The notes beneath the pieces were generated by a model. That model ran no database searches and was not told the origin of the DNA. It saw nothing but the letters and a program-made list of their open reading frames with translations. Of a stretch of 64,000 bases of DNA, positions 17,500 to 24,777 are shown in pieces (position 1 is the first letter of the stretch; each line of letters starts with the position of its first letter). Origin of the DNA: Bacteroidota bacterium (lineage in GTDB: Bacteria > Bacteroidota > Bacteroidia > Bacteroidales > FEN-979). The position numbers were made by a program, and so were the translations under genes. The stretch lies in assembly GCA_026391735.1 (NCBI GenBank), contig JAPLDL010000015.1, forward strand, positions 124,001-188,000, given 5' to 3'.

Positions 17500-18272
17500 T
17501 TTCTTTTCCTGTAAATACCAATCAGATAGCTGCTGATAAAAGCTGAATTGTACTTTCTTAATACCCTGCACCTGAATGAAAAAAGCACTGTAAGTACCTG
17601 TATCTTGAAGTAAATCAACCGATTAAACAGGGTTTTATTTTCCAATTTTTTCATATTCAGGGGCTCAAATCCGCCGATATAGGAGCGAAATAAAGTCACC
17701 AGGTTCAAAGGCTTCTCAAATTCAGTCCAGGTGTTAATATCCATAATCCTCAGGTTATGCGTGGTGAACATAGAGGGGGCAAGCCTTTTTAAAACCAGTT
17801 TATAGATCCCCGAATAATTTGGAACACCAAGTACCAGAATACCGCCTGGTTTGACGAGTTTCAGGTGACTTTCAACCACGGGCAGCGGCTCATCAAAATG
17901 CTCAATAAAACCGAGTGAGAACACAATATCGAATAAGGGCAAATCTGAATTATCAGCAAACAAGTCCCGTTCGTAAACCTGAACCTTGTACCCGGCTTTG
18001 GTAAAGGTTTCCTTTGTCTGCTCATTACCTGCGGATGAATAGTCTAGTGAATGCCCTTCGTAACCAAAACGTTTAACAAGGTATAGCAGATATTCTCCCT
18101 TTGCACCTCCAATCTCCAAAACTGTCAATCCATGTTCAGGGGGAAGGTTCCGGTCAAAAGCATTCAGGATCTCAATTACACTCAAACTTGGCCTTTTGTT
18201 CTTCTTTTTATCCGTATCAGTCTCCCAATAGGTTTCCCAGAAGTTCCGGCCTGTAAGTTTTTCAGAATTCAT
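17496..18272 (-). CDS. Class I SAM-dependent methyltransferase
   Basis: Cytoplasmic methyltransferase of 258 residues. SAM-binding motif I reads VLEIGGAKGEYLLYL, followed by an acidic LDYSSAG at the end of beta-2, and FDIVFSLGFIEHFDEP, a form common in ubiquinone/menaquinone-type methyltransferases. C-terminal hydrophobic segments could be membrane-associated. Divergent from the LegB-type dehydratase gene, with which it may share a role in surface glycan modification; this is inference from position only. First gene of the operon with the histidine kinase and gpsA. Confidence 0.85.
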   Translation of the reverse strand: MNSEKLTGRNFWETYWETDTDKKKNKRPSLSVIEILNAFDRNLPPEHGLTVLEIGGAKGEYLLYLVKRFGYEGHSLDYSSAGNEQTKETFTKAGYKVQVYERDLFADNSDLPLFDIVFSLGFIEHFDEPLPVVESHLKLVKPGGILVLGVPNYSGIYKLVLKRLAPSMFTTHNLRIMDINTWTEFEKPLNLVTLFRSYIGGFEPLNMKKLENKTLFNRLIYFKIQVLTVLFSFRCRVLRKYNSAFISSYLIGIYRKRK

Positions 18273-18304
18273 TTTGGCAGATTCCGTCGGTTATGATTCA
18301 TATG

Positions 18305-18359
18305 CAAAGTTAGAAAAATATGGTGTCTTGCAGATTTCTGGTCTTTATTCTTAATTTTG
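18305..18359. promoter_or_regulatory. Divergent promoters (methyltransferase / LegB-type SDR)
   Basis: Minus-strand TAACTTTG at 18305-18312 for the methyltransferase (start 18272), and plus-strand TAATTTTG at 18352-18359 for the dehydratase (start 18379). Both match TAnnTTTG exactly. Confidence 0.65.
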
Positions 18360-18378
18360 TCAGGAATTTGTAAGAATT

Positions 18379-19377
18379 ATGGAACTTAAAAACACCAAAG
18401 TCCTTGTCACCGGCGCCGGAGGATTCATTGCCAGCCACCTGGTGGAAGTTTTACTTAAAAGGAATTGTGAAGTGACCGCCATGGTCCATTATAATTCCTT
18501 TAATCGCTGGGGCTGGCTGGATTATTTCCCGGGAGACCTGAAAAGGAAACTGAATGTTTTCAGCGGAGATGTAAGAGATCCCAACGGAGTGAGGGAAGCC
18601 ATGATTGGATGCGATGTCGTGTTCCACCTGGCAGCTTTGATCGGTATACCGTATTCATACCATTCCCCGGATGTCTATATCGATACAAACATTAAGGGGA
18701 CCCTGAATGTTTTACAAGCCGCCCGTCAGGTTAATGTTAAAAAAGTAATACATACTTCCACCTCTGAGATCTACGGAACAGCCCAGTTTGTCCCCATTAC
18801 CGAAGAACACCCTGTAAACCCGCAATCACCCTATGCGGCATCAAAAGCCGGAGCCGACTTTCTGGCCCTGACTTTCTTCAGGTCCTTCAATTTACAGGTT
18901 ATTGTGGTCAGACCCTTCAATACATACGGGCCAAGACAATCGGCCAGAGCTATCATCCCTACAATCATAACTCAGATACTTTCCGGGAAGAAGAAGATTT
19001 CACTGGGGGCCCTCACACCTACACGTGACCTGAATTTTGTGAAAGACACGGCCCGGGGTTTTATTAAAGCTGCCGAAAGCGAAGCTGCCATAGGAGAAGT
19101 ATTGAACTTAGGGAGCAATTATGAAATTTCAATCGGGGACCTGGCTCAGAAAATCGCATTGATCATGAACCGGGAAATTGAAATAGGTACTGAAGATGCG
19201 AGAATAAGGCCCGGAAAATCCGAAGTGGAACGCTTATGGGCCGAAAACCGAAAGGCAAAGGACCTCCTCGGATGGGTGCCTGAATATACTCTCGCGCAGG
19301 GTCTGAAAGAAACTATCGAATGGTTCAGCTCCCCGGGAAACATGGAATTTTACAAACCCGATCTCTATACCATATAA
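18379..19377 (+). CDS. LegB-type NAD-dependent nucleotide-sugar 4,6-dehydratase
   Basis: Extended short-chain dehydrogenase of 332 residues acting on a nucleotide sugar. NAD-binding GAGGFIASH near residue 12, HLAALIGIPYSYHSP, catalytic TSTSEIYG and YAASK (Tyr-x3-Lys), then RPFNTYGPRQSARAIIPTI. This pattern, especially WGWLDYFPG and GIPYSYHSP, matches the LegB-like family that makes 4-keto-6-deoxy intermediates for legionaminic acid and related sugars. The other leg genes are absent here, so the end product is unknown. It heads a three-gene cassette with a nucleotidyltransferase and a second SDR. Confidence 0.9.
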   Translation: MELKNTKVLVTGAGGFIASHLVEVLLKRNCEVTAMVHYNSFNRWGWLDYFPGDLKRKLNVFSGDVRDPNGVREAMIGCDVVFHLAALIGIPYSYHSPDVYIDTNIKGTLNVLQAARQVNVKKVIHTSTSEIYGTAQFVPITEEHPVNPQSPYAASKAGADFLALTFFRSFNLQVIVVRPFNTYGPRQSARAIIPTIITQILSGKKKISLGALTPTRDLNFVKDTARGFIKAAESEAAIGEVLNLGSNYEISIGDLAQKIALIMNREIEIGTEDARIRPGKSEVERLWAENRKAKDLLGWVPEYTLAQGLKETIEWFSSPGNMEFYKPDLYTI

Positions 19378-19382
19378 AACTA

Positions 19383-20084
19383 ATGAAGGCTGTCATACTT
19401 GCAGGAGGGAAAGGTACCAGGCTTAAGCCATATACTACCGTGATCCCAAAACCCCTGGTCCCCGTCGGGGAAAGGGCCATCATCGATATCCTTATCTCCA
19501 GGCTTGTGAAATGCGGGGTTGATGAGGTATGGATCTGCCTTAATCATTTTGCTGAGATAATCATGGCATACCTTGGCAACGGATCTAAATTCGGTTTAAA
19601 GATCAATTATTCACTGGAAGAGGAACCTCTCGGAACAGTCGCACCTATAGCCTTGATTGACAGCCTGCCCGCCGATTTTCTGGTCATGAACGGAGATCTT
19701 CTCACCGATCTTGATTTCAGGGAACTGTATTCAAGGCATATTGCACAACAATCCCTGCTCACAGTTTCCACTTATCACCGAACTACTAAAATTGATTTTG
19801 GTGTGCTTGAACTCGACAAGGAGTCCAATAAAGTTACTGGGTTTCGCGAAAAACCTGAATATTCATTTAACGTCAGCATGGGAGTCTATGCCATGAACCG
19901 AAAGGTTCTTGAATATGTCCCACCCAAAAAACCATTTGGTTTCGATGACCTTATGCTCAGCCTTCTGGAGAAACAAATCCCGGTCAGCGTCTATCCCTAT
20001 TCCGGATACTGGCTGGATATCGGTCGTCCCGATGATTATGAAAAAGCCAATGAAGACCTGCAAAACCTCACCTCCCTGCTTTGA
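19383..20084 (+). CDS. Sugar-phosphate nucleotidyltransferase
   Basis: Enzyme of 233 residues that joins a sugar-1-phosphate to an NTP to make an NDP-sugar. It starts with the signature MKAVILAGGKGTRLKPYT and continues with IPKPLVPVGERAIIDILI; MNGDLLTDLDF contains the metal-binding Asp. Near the end are GFDDLM and GYWLDIGRPDDYEKAN, as in RmlA/HddC-like enzymes. The ATG at 19383 lies 5 bp after the previous stop; an upstream in-frame start would fall inside the dehydratase gene. Base specificity cannot be read. Confidence 0.9.
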   Translation: MKAVILAGGKGTRLKPYTTVIPKPLVPVGERAIIDILISRLVKCGVDEVWICLNHFAEIIMAYLGNGSKFGLKINYSLEEEPLGTVAPIALIDSLPADFLVMNGDLLTDLDFRELYSRHIAQQSLLTVSTYHRTTKIDFGVLELDKESNKVTGFREKPEYSFNVSMGVYAMNRKVLEYVPPKKPFGFDDLMLSLLEKQIPVSVYPYSGYWLDIGRPDDYEKANEDLQNLTSLL

Positions 20085-20929
20085 AAAAAATCCTTGTTAC
20101 CGGTTCTGATGGATTCATCGGCAGAGCTTTATTGAAACGTCTGTTGCATGAAGGCTTTGAAGCCGAAGGACTGGACCTTGCCCAGGGAGATATTACAGAT
20201 CCTTCATGCTTTCAGCAGTTCTCGCAACAGGAATTCTTTCATGTGATACATCTTGCAGGAAAAACGTTTGTCCCCGACAGTTGGAAAGATCCTGGTGCGT
20301 TTTACAGGATCAACCTCATGGGGACTGTCAATGTGCTGGAATTCTGCCGCAGATCAGGAGCCGGGCTCACCTATATCAGCTCATATCTTTATGGTTCGCC
20401 CGAGTACCTTCCCGTGGATGAGAACCATCCGGTGAAATCCTATAATCCATACAGCCATAGCAAACTTCTTGCCGATAATACCTGCCAGTTCTATGCTCGG
20501 AATTTCAAAACCAGGATCACTATTCTGAGACCTTTTAATGCATATGGCCCGGGACAACCTGCGCATTTTATCATCCCTGAAATTATCCAGATGGTTATGG
20601 ATCCTGCTGTGGCGGAAGTTGAAGTCATGGACCTCAGACCTAAAAGGGATTATGTTTTTATTGACGACCTGGTGGATGCCATTTTCAGGACTATCCATGG
20701 TGAACCGGGAATATATAATGTAGGAAGCGGTGAATCGGTCAGCGTGGAAACTTTAATCCAAACGGTGATGAAGCTGAGCGGCATTAGCAAACCCTATAAA
20801 GCCCGCGGAACGGAAAGACAAAACGAGATTTTCGATCTTTATGCAGGTATCGGGAACATACAACTTGCACTGGGCTGGCAGCCAAAAACCACATTCGAGG
20901 AAGGTCTCCGGAAATGTCTTACTCCCTGA
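20081..20929 (+). CDS. NAD-dependent epimerase/dehydratase (SDR)
   Basis: Second extended SDR of the cassette, 282 residues: GSDGFIGRA near the N-terminus, HLAGKTFVPDSW, ISSYLYG, YSHSK as Tyr-x3-Lys, RPFNAYGPGQPAHFIIPEI, and YNVGSGESVSVETLI. It probably carries out an epimerisation or keto-reduction after the LegB-type enzyme. The start codon is TTG at 20081, overlapping the upstream stop as TTGA; no ATG fits the conserved N-terminus, so this rare start is well supported. The 3' end overlaps convergent nadC by 11 bp. Confidence 0.88.
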   Translation: MKKILVTGSDGFIGRALLKRLLHEGFEAEGLDLAQGDITDPSCFQQFSQQEFFHVIHLAGKTFVPDSWKDPGAFYRINLMGTVNVLEFCRRSGAGLTYISSYLYGSPEYLPVDENHPVKSYNPYSHSKLLADNTCQFYARNFKTRITILRPFNAYGPGQPAHFIIPEIIQMVMDPAVAEVEVMDLRPKRDYVFIDDLVDAIFRTIHGEPGIYNVGSGESVSVETLIQTVMKLSGISKPYKARGTERQNEIFDLYAGIGNIQLALGWQPKTTFEEGLRKCLTP

Positions 20930-21758
20930 CCGCTTTCATGCTCATATCAAGGCTCTGAATATGGTGAGTGAGCGCTCCCACAGAAATGAAATCAACACCT
21001 GTAGAAGCATAATCCCTTAAATTGTTCTCATTAATCCCTCCCGATGCCTCGGTTTCAAAACGGCCGGCAATTATCTCGACAGCTTGTTTAAGTGCGGAAG
21101 CGGAAAAATTGTCGAGCATGATCCGGTCAACACCTCCATGATCCAGAACCTGCTTTAACTCTGATAAATTCCTGACCTCGATCTCGATCTTCAGGTTTTT
21201 TTTGTTAATTAAAAGATACCGGCATGCCGAATCAATAGCAGGTACAATCCCACCAGCAAAATCCACATGATTATCCTTGATCATGATCATGTCATACAAT
21301 CCGATCCTGTGGTTCAATCCCCCCCCTGTCCTTACAGCATATTTCTCAAGCTGGCGCAGCAGCGGAGTGGTTTTCCTTGTATCCAGTATTTTCGCGGGGA
21401 AACCTTCGGTCAGCTTTACAAGCTTATTCGTGGCTGTAGCAATACCACTCATCCTCTGCATGAAGTTAAGGACAAGCCTCTCACTTTGCAGTATGGAGGA
21501 AATTCTTCCCTGGACCTCAAAAGCAATATCCCCCTGAACAACGGGATCCCCATCCCTGAGGCAGGATGTCATTCTCAACCCCGGATCAACCCGTGCGAAA
21601 ACTTTTTCTGCAATATTCATCCCGCAAAGTATACCTTCGGCCTTGATTATCAGCTTCGCCTTCCCCATGGCAGAAGGGGGAATTGTAGACTTTGTTGTAT
21701 GGTCTCCGTCACCGATATCCTCGGCCAGGGCCTGAATCACAATCTCTTCGGGTGTCAT
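20919..21758 (-). CDS. nadC: Nicotinate-nucleotide pyrophosphorylase (carboxylating)
   Basis: Quinolinate phosphoribosyltransferase of de novo NAD synthesis, about 279 residues. Conserved EDIGDGDHTT at the N-terminus; RMSGIATATNKLV, ILDTRKTTPLLRQLEKYAVRTGGGLNHRIGL (split here: DTRKTTP, then GGGLNHR) and IMIKDNH hold the phosphate-binding and catalytic residues. EVRNLSEL and DRIMLDNFS follow, and EASGGINENNLRDYA closes the barrel. The ATG at 21758 is preferred; a GTG two codons upstream (21764) is possible. It directly follows the DUF4783 gene. Confidence 0.96.
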   Translation of the reverse strand: MTPEEIVIQALAEDIGDGDHTTKSTIPPSAMGKAKLIIKAEGILCGMNIAEKVFARVDPGLRMTSCLRDGDPVVQGDIAFEVQGRISSILQSERLVLNFMQRMSGIATATNKLVKLTEGFPAKILDTRKTTPLLRQLEKYAVRTGGGLNHRIGLYDMIMIKDNHVDFAGGIVPAIDSACRYLLINKKNLKIEIEVRNLSELKQVLDHGGVDRIMLDNFSASALKQAVEIIAGRFETEASGGINENNLRDYASTGVDFISVGALTHHIQSLDMSMKAVRE

Positions 21759-21764
21759 GAACAC

Positions 21765-22157
21765 TTACTCTGATTGAATATGTAATTGAAAGATCCGGTA
21801 TTCCCCATTGCTTTTTCTCAAAAGGAAAAACAGGCTGAACTTTTTTCCCCCTGATCTGAGATCACCCATAGTATATTTTGAACCATCGGGCGAGCTCCCT
21901 TCCTTGCTGATCGTGATACTGTTTACGGGCCAGTTACTGAAAAAATCCTTGACAATACGTTCGGCCTGTTGCTTGCTGTAGCTGTCTTTGATTCCGGGGA
22001 TGCTCAGGTCGACCATCTCATTGAAATATTTTCCAAGCTCGGCAGAATTCCCTTTTTTAATGGCCTCTGTGATTGCGGATGACGGATCGGTCTGGCAAAT
22101 TGCATGGCCCGGCAACAACAACCATAAAAAAAACAGAATAACGGTGAGCCTGGACAT
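21765..22157 (-). CDS. DUF4783 domain-containing secreted protein
   Basis: Small exported protein of 130 residues: signal peptide MSRLTVILFFLWLLLPGHAICQ, then a compact NTF2-like domain (SSAITEAIKKGNSAELGKYF, KQQAERIVKDFF, GEYRIFQLHIQ) recognised as DUF4783. Function unknown. In Bacteroidota this family is commonly found next to nadC, as here, where 6 bp separate them. The TAATTTTG promoter at 22171 drives both. Confidence 0.88.
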   Translation of the reverse strand: MSRLTVILFFLWLLLPGHAICQTDPSSAITEAIKKGNSAELGKYFNEMVDLSIPGIKDSYSKQQAERIVKDFFSNWPVNSITISKEGSSPDGSKYTMGDLRSGGKKFSLFFLLRKSNGEYRIFQLHIQSE

Positions 22158-22170
22158 GGAATGTTTTTTT

Positions 22171-22178
22171 CAAAATTA
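22171..22178 (-). promoter_or_regulatory. -7 element of the DUF4783-nadC operon
   Basis: Minus-strand TAATTTTG, 14 bp before the ATG at 22157. On the opposite strand GATCTTTG at 22196-22203 is a weaker candidate for rlmH. Confidence 0.55.
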
Positions 22179-22227
22179 CTATTTTTAATTATTCCGATCT
22201 TTGCCAGGGCGTAAAAGATTTGAAACC

Positions 22228-22701
22228 ATGAAGATCAGGTTTATTGTTATAGGAAAGACCGATGAAGAATATCTCAGGACCGGAACCGGAGAATACCTTG
22301 GTCGACTGAAACGATACATCCCCGTGGAATACCTTGAACTCACTTCAGTGAAAAATGCCTCTTCACTGACTAAACAGGAGCAACAGCTTAAAGAAAAGGA
22401 ACTGTTTGAAAAGCAGATCCAGCCTGGAGAAACAGTAGTCCTTCTGGATGAACACGGCCGTCAGTTAAGATCATCGGAATTGGCAACCTACCTCAACCAA
22501 CGTATGGTCTCTGGTATCAAATCACTGGTATTCATTGCCGGCGGGCCATATGGGTTCCACCCGGAATTTAAAAAGTCAGGGTATGATTTACTCGCACTTT
22601 CGAAAATGACCTTCTCCCACCAAATGGTACGGCTGGTATTCGCCGAACAACTGTACCGGGCCTTTACAATACTCCGCAACGAATCTTATCATCACGAATG
22701 A
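22228..22701 (+). CDS. rlmH: 23S rRNA (pseudouridine1915-N3)-methyltransferase RlmH
   Basis: SPOUT-class methyltransferase of 157 residues, the exact family length, modifying helix 69 of 23S rRNA at the subunit interface. It starts MKIRFIVIGKTDEEYL; the knot region has VVLLDEHGRQLRSSELA, FIAGGPYGFHPEF and LSKMTFSHQMVRLVFAEQLYRAFTI (in pieces), ending in the invariant NESYHHE. The ATG at 22228 fits the family start; a TTG at 22201 is in frame but not conserved. Confidence 0.97.
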   Translation: MKIRFIVIGKTDEEYLRTGTGEYLGRLKRYIPVEYLELTSVKNASSLTKQEQQLKEKELFEKQIQPGETVVLLDEHGRQLRSSELATYLNQRMVSGIKSLVFIAGGPYGFHPEFKKSGYDLLALSKMTFSHQMVRLVFAEQLYRAFTILRNESYHHE

Positions 22702-22734
22702 AGCCATGCTCAAGGCTTCTGTTAACATTTTTTT
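22700..22734 (+). terminator. Weak terminator-like hairpin after rlmH
   Basis: GAAGCC (22700) pairs with GGCTTC (22714-22719) across an 8-nt loop. A T7 run follows only after 8 further bases, so efficiency is doubtful. Confidence 0.35.
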
Positions 22735-22760
22735 AACGAAGAGGTTAACAAATATTAACA
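22722..22760 (+). promoter_or_regulatory. Four helically phased TTAACR repeats upstream of the Bat operon
   Basis: TTAACA/TTAACG occurs at 22722, 22733, 22745 and 22755, spaced 11, 12 and 10 bp, that is once per helical turn. The block ends about 45 bp before the inferred start site of the moxR promoter. The pattern suggests a site for an unknown dimeric or multimeric regulator. Function is inferred. Confidence 0.4.
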
Positions 22761-22791
22761 ACAGGGGCTTTATCAGGTCGCCGGGGTTTTA

Positions 22792-22799
22792 TACCTTTG
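22792..22799 (+). promoter_or_regulatory. -7 element of the MoxR-Bat operon promoter
   Basis: TACCTTTG, perfect TAnnTTTG, 22 bp before the moxR ATG. Confidence 0.65.
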
Positions 22800-22820
22800 C
22801 GCCATCAAATTTAATCATAT

Positions 22821-23813
22821 ATGGTTGAGACGGATATTAAAGCCCTGAATGAGCGGATCCAGAGGGAAAGCGCTTTCGTGGATATGATCACAATGGAAAT
22901 GCATAAGGTGATCATTGGACAAAAACATATGATCGAACGCCTTCTGATTGGTTTACTGGCCAACGGACATATATTGCTGGAAGGAGTTCCCGGGTTGGCA
23001 AAAACCCTGGCCATAAAGACGCTGGCAAGTATTATTGAAGCGAAATTCAGCCGAATCCAGTTTACACCCGACCTGCTTCCCGCCGACCTTGTCGGGACCC
23101 TCGTATATAGCCAGAAGAGGGAGGAGTTCCAGGTCAGGAAAGGACCTATTTTCGCTAATTTTATCCTGGCGGATGAAATAAACCGTTCCCCGGCCAAGGT
23201 CCAGAGTGCGCTGCTCGAAGCCATGCAGGAAAGGCAGGTGACTATCGGAGACTCAACATTCCAACTGCCCGAACCTTTCCTTGTGCTTGCAACGGAAAAC
23301 CCCATTGAACAGGAAGGGACTTATCCTCTGCCGGAAGCCCAGGTAGACCGCTTTATGCTGAAAGTAATTATCAGCTACCCTGATAAAAAAGAGGAAAAGC
23401 AGATCATCCGCCAGAATATTGGTAATGAAATCTCTGCTGCAAGCACCATAATCAAACCTGAAGATATACTCAGAGCGAGAGCTGTTGCAAGGGAAGTTTA
23501 CCTCGATGAAAAAATAGAAACTTATATTACCGATATTGTTTTTGCATCCCGCTTTCCCGCTGATTATAAACTGAAAAAGTTTGATGGACTGATTAGCTAC
23601 GGAGCTTCTCCAAGGGCAAGTATATATCTCGCTCTTGCTTCAAAAGCCTATGCCTTCATCAAACGCAGAGGCTATGTAATCCCTGAAGATATCCGTGCCG
23701 TCGCACATGATGTTATGCGCCACCGTATCGGTCTTACTTATGAGGCAGAGGCTGAAAACATCACATCCGAAGACATTATTAATGAGATCTTAAATACTGT
23801 AGAAGTACCTTAA
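22821..23813 (+). CDS. MoxR-family AAA+ ATPase (BatR position)
   Basis: AAA+ ATPase of 330 residues that acts as a chaperone-like factor for von Willebrand A (VWA) proteins. Walker A GVPGLAKT (55-62), Walker B FILADEINR (114-122), sensor region ATENPIEQEGTYPLPEAQVDRF, and the C-terminal lid with YGASPRASIYLALASKAYAFIKRRGYV (given in part: GASPRASI). It is first in an eight-gene run ending with BatE, and MoxR next to VWA genes is the standard arrangement. Confidence 0.95.
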   Translation: MVETDIKALNERIQRESAFVDMITMEMHKVIIGQKHMIERLLIGLLANGHILLEGVPGLAKTLAIKTLASIIEAKFSRIQFTPDLLPADLVGTLVYSQKREEFQVRKGPIFANFILADEINRSPAKVQSALLEAMQERQVTIGDSTFQLPEPFLVLATENPIEQEGTYPLPEAQVDRFMLKVIISYPDKKEEKQIIRQNIGNEISAASTIIKPEDILRARAVAREVYLDEKIETYITDIVFASRFPADYKLKKFDGLISYGASPRASIYLALASKAYAFIKRRGYVIPEDIRAVAHDVMRHRIGLTYEAEAENITSEDIINEILNTVEVP

Positions 23814-23860
23814 CCGGAATCAGTGAACTGTAATCCGTGGTCCGGTTCACGAATTATAGA

Positions 23861-23892
23861 TCACGTTTCACGATTCACGATTCACGATTCAC
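23861..23892. repeat. Heptamer tandem repeat, unit TCACGAT
   Basis: TCACGTT followed by three TCACGAT units and a partial unit, filling part of the 84-bp gap between moxR and the DUF58 gene. The frame of the DUF58 ORF stays open through the repeat, but the conserved protein starts after it at 23898. Confidence 0.8.
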
Positions 23893-23897
23893 CAACT

Positions 23898-24773
23898 ATG
23901 GAATCCGCCGAACTCTTTAAAAAGGTCAGAAAGATCGAGATCAAAACCAGAGGTCTGGTAAACCAGATATTCTCCGGTCAGTACCATTCGGTCTTTAAAG
24001 GGAGAGGTATGGCCTTCAGCGAGGTCAGGGAGTATCAGTTCGGAGATGATATCAGGAATGTGGACTGGAATGTCTCCGCGCGGTTCAACCATCCTTATGT
24101 AAAAGTATTCGAAGAGGAAAGGGAGCTTACTGTCATGCTGCTGATCGATGTGAGCGGATCCAACAACTTTGGCACCCGTAAAACAATGAAGAACGAGGTG
24201 GCCACAGAGATCGCTGCCGTTCTTGCCTTCAGCGCGATCCGTAACAACGACAAAGTTGGAGTTATCTTTTTCAGCAATATTGTTGAGAAATTCATCCCGC
24301 CTAAAAAAGGCCAATCCCATATCCTGAGGATTATCAGGGAACTGGTGGATTTCAAACCGAAGCAGAATGGAACCAACCTCACCGAACCCTTACGTTTTCT
24401 GACGAATGCAATAAAGAAGCGTTGCACGGCTTTCCTGATCTCCGATTTTATAGACCACAATTTCGTGGATGCCATAAAGATTGCCAATAAAAAACACGAC
24501 CTTATTGCAGTCCAGGTCTATGACGAAAGGGAAACCAATTTGCCCGATGTCGGGCTTATCAGAGTGAAAGATGCTGAAACCGGAGCGGAACACTGGGTGG
24601 ATTCTTCAGATTTCAGACAGAGGGCGTATTTTAAAAAATGGAATGACGACCACCAGGCATTTCTGAATGACACCTTTTTAAGAAGCGGGGTTGACAGCGT
24701 GAAGATCAGAACTGATCAGGATTATGTGAAACCTATTATAAACCTTTTCAGGAGAAGAGGCTCGAGAAAATAA
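23898..24773 (+). CDS. DUF58 domain protein of the Bat operon
   Basis: Protein of 291 residues with the DUF58 signature RGMAFSEVREYQFGDDIRNVDW in two pieces (GMAFSEVREYQ; GDDIRNVDWNVSAR), followed by a VWA-like fold with a metal-site motif LLIDVSGSNNFG and NGTNLTEPLRFL. DUF58 proteins pair with MoxR ATPases in many bacteria. The ATG at 23898 starts with MESAELFKKVRKIEI, the conserved N-terminus; a longer frame upstream is encoded by the tandem repeat. Confidence 0.93.
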   Translation: MESAELFKKVRKIEIKTRGLVNQIFSGQYHSVFKGRGMAFSEVREYQFGDDIRNVDWNVSARFNHPYVKVFEEERELTVMLLIDVSGSNNFGTRKTMKNEVATEIAAVLAFSAIRNNDKVGVIFFSNIVEKFIPPKKGQSHILRIIRELVDFKPKQNGTNLTEPLRFLTNAIKKRCTAFLISDFIDHNFVDAIKIANKKHDLIAVQVYDERETNLPDVGLIRVKDAETGAEHWVDSSDFRQRAYFKKWNDDHQAFLNDTFLRSGVDSVKIRTDQDYVKPIINLFRRRGSRK

Positions 24774-24777
24774 ATCT

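Noticed and set aside
23823-23897. Extended N-terminus of the DUF58 protein
   Set aside because: These codons are made by the tandem repeat and do not resemble the family; the conserved start is the ATG at 23898.
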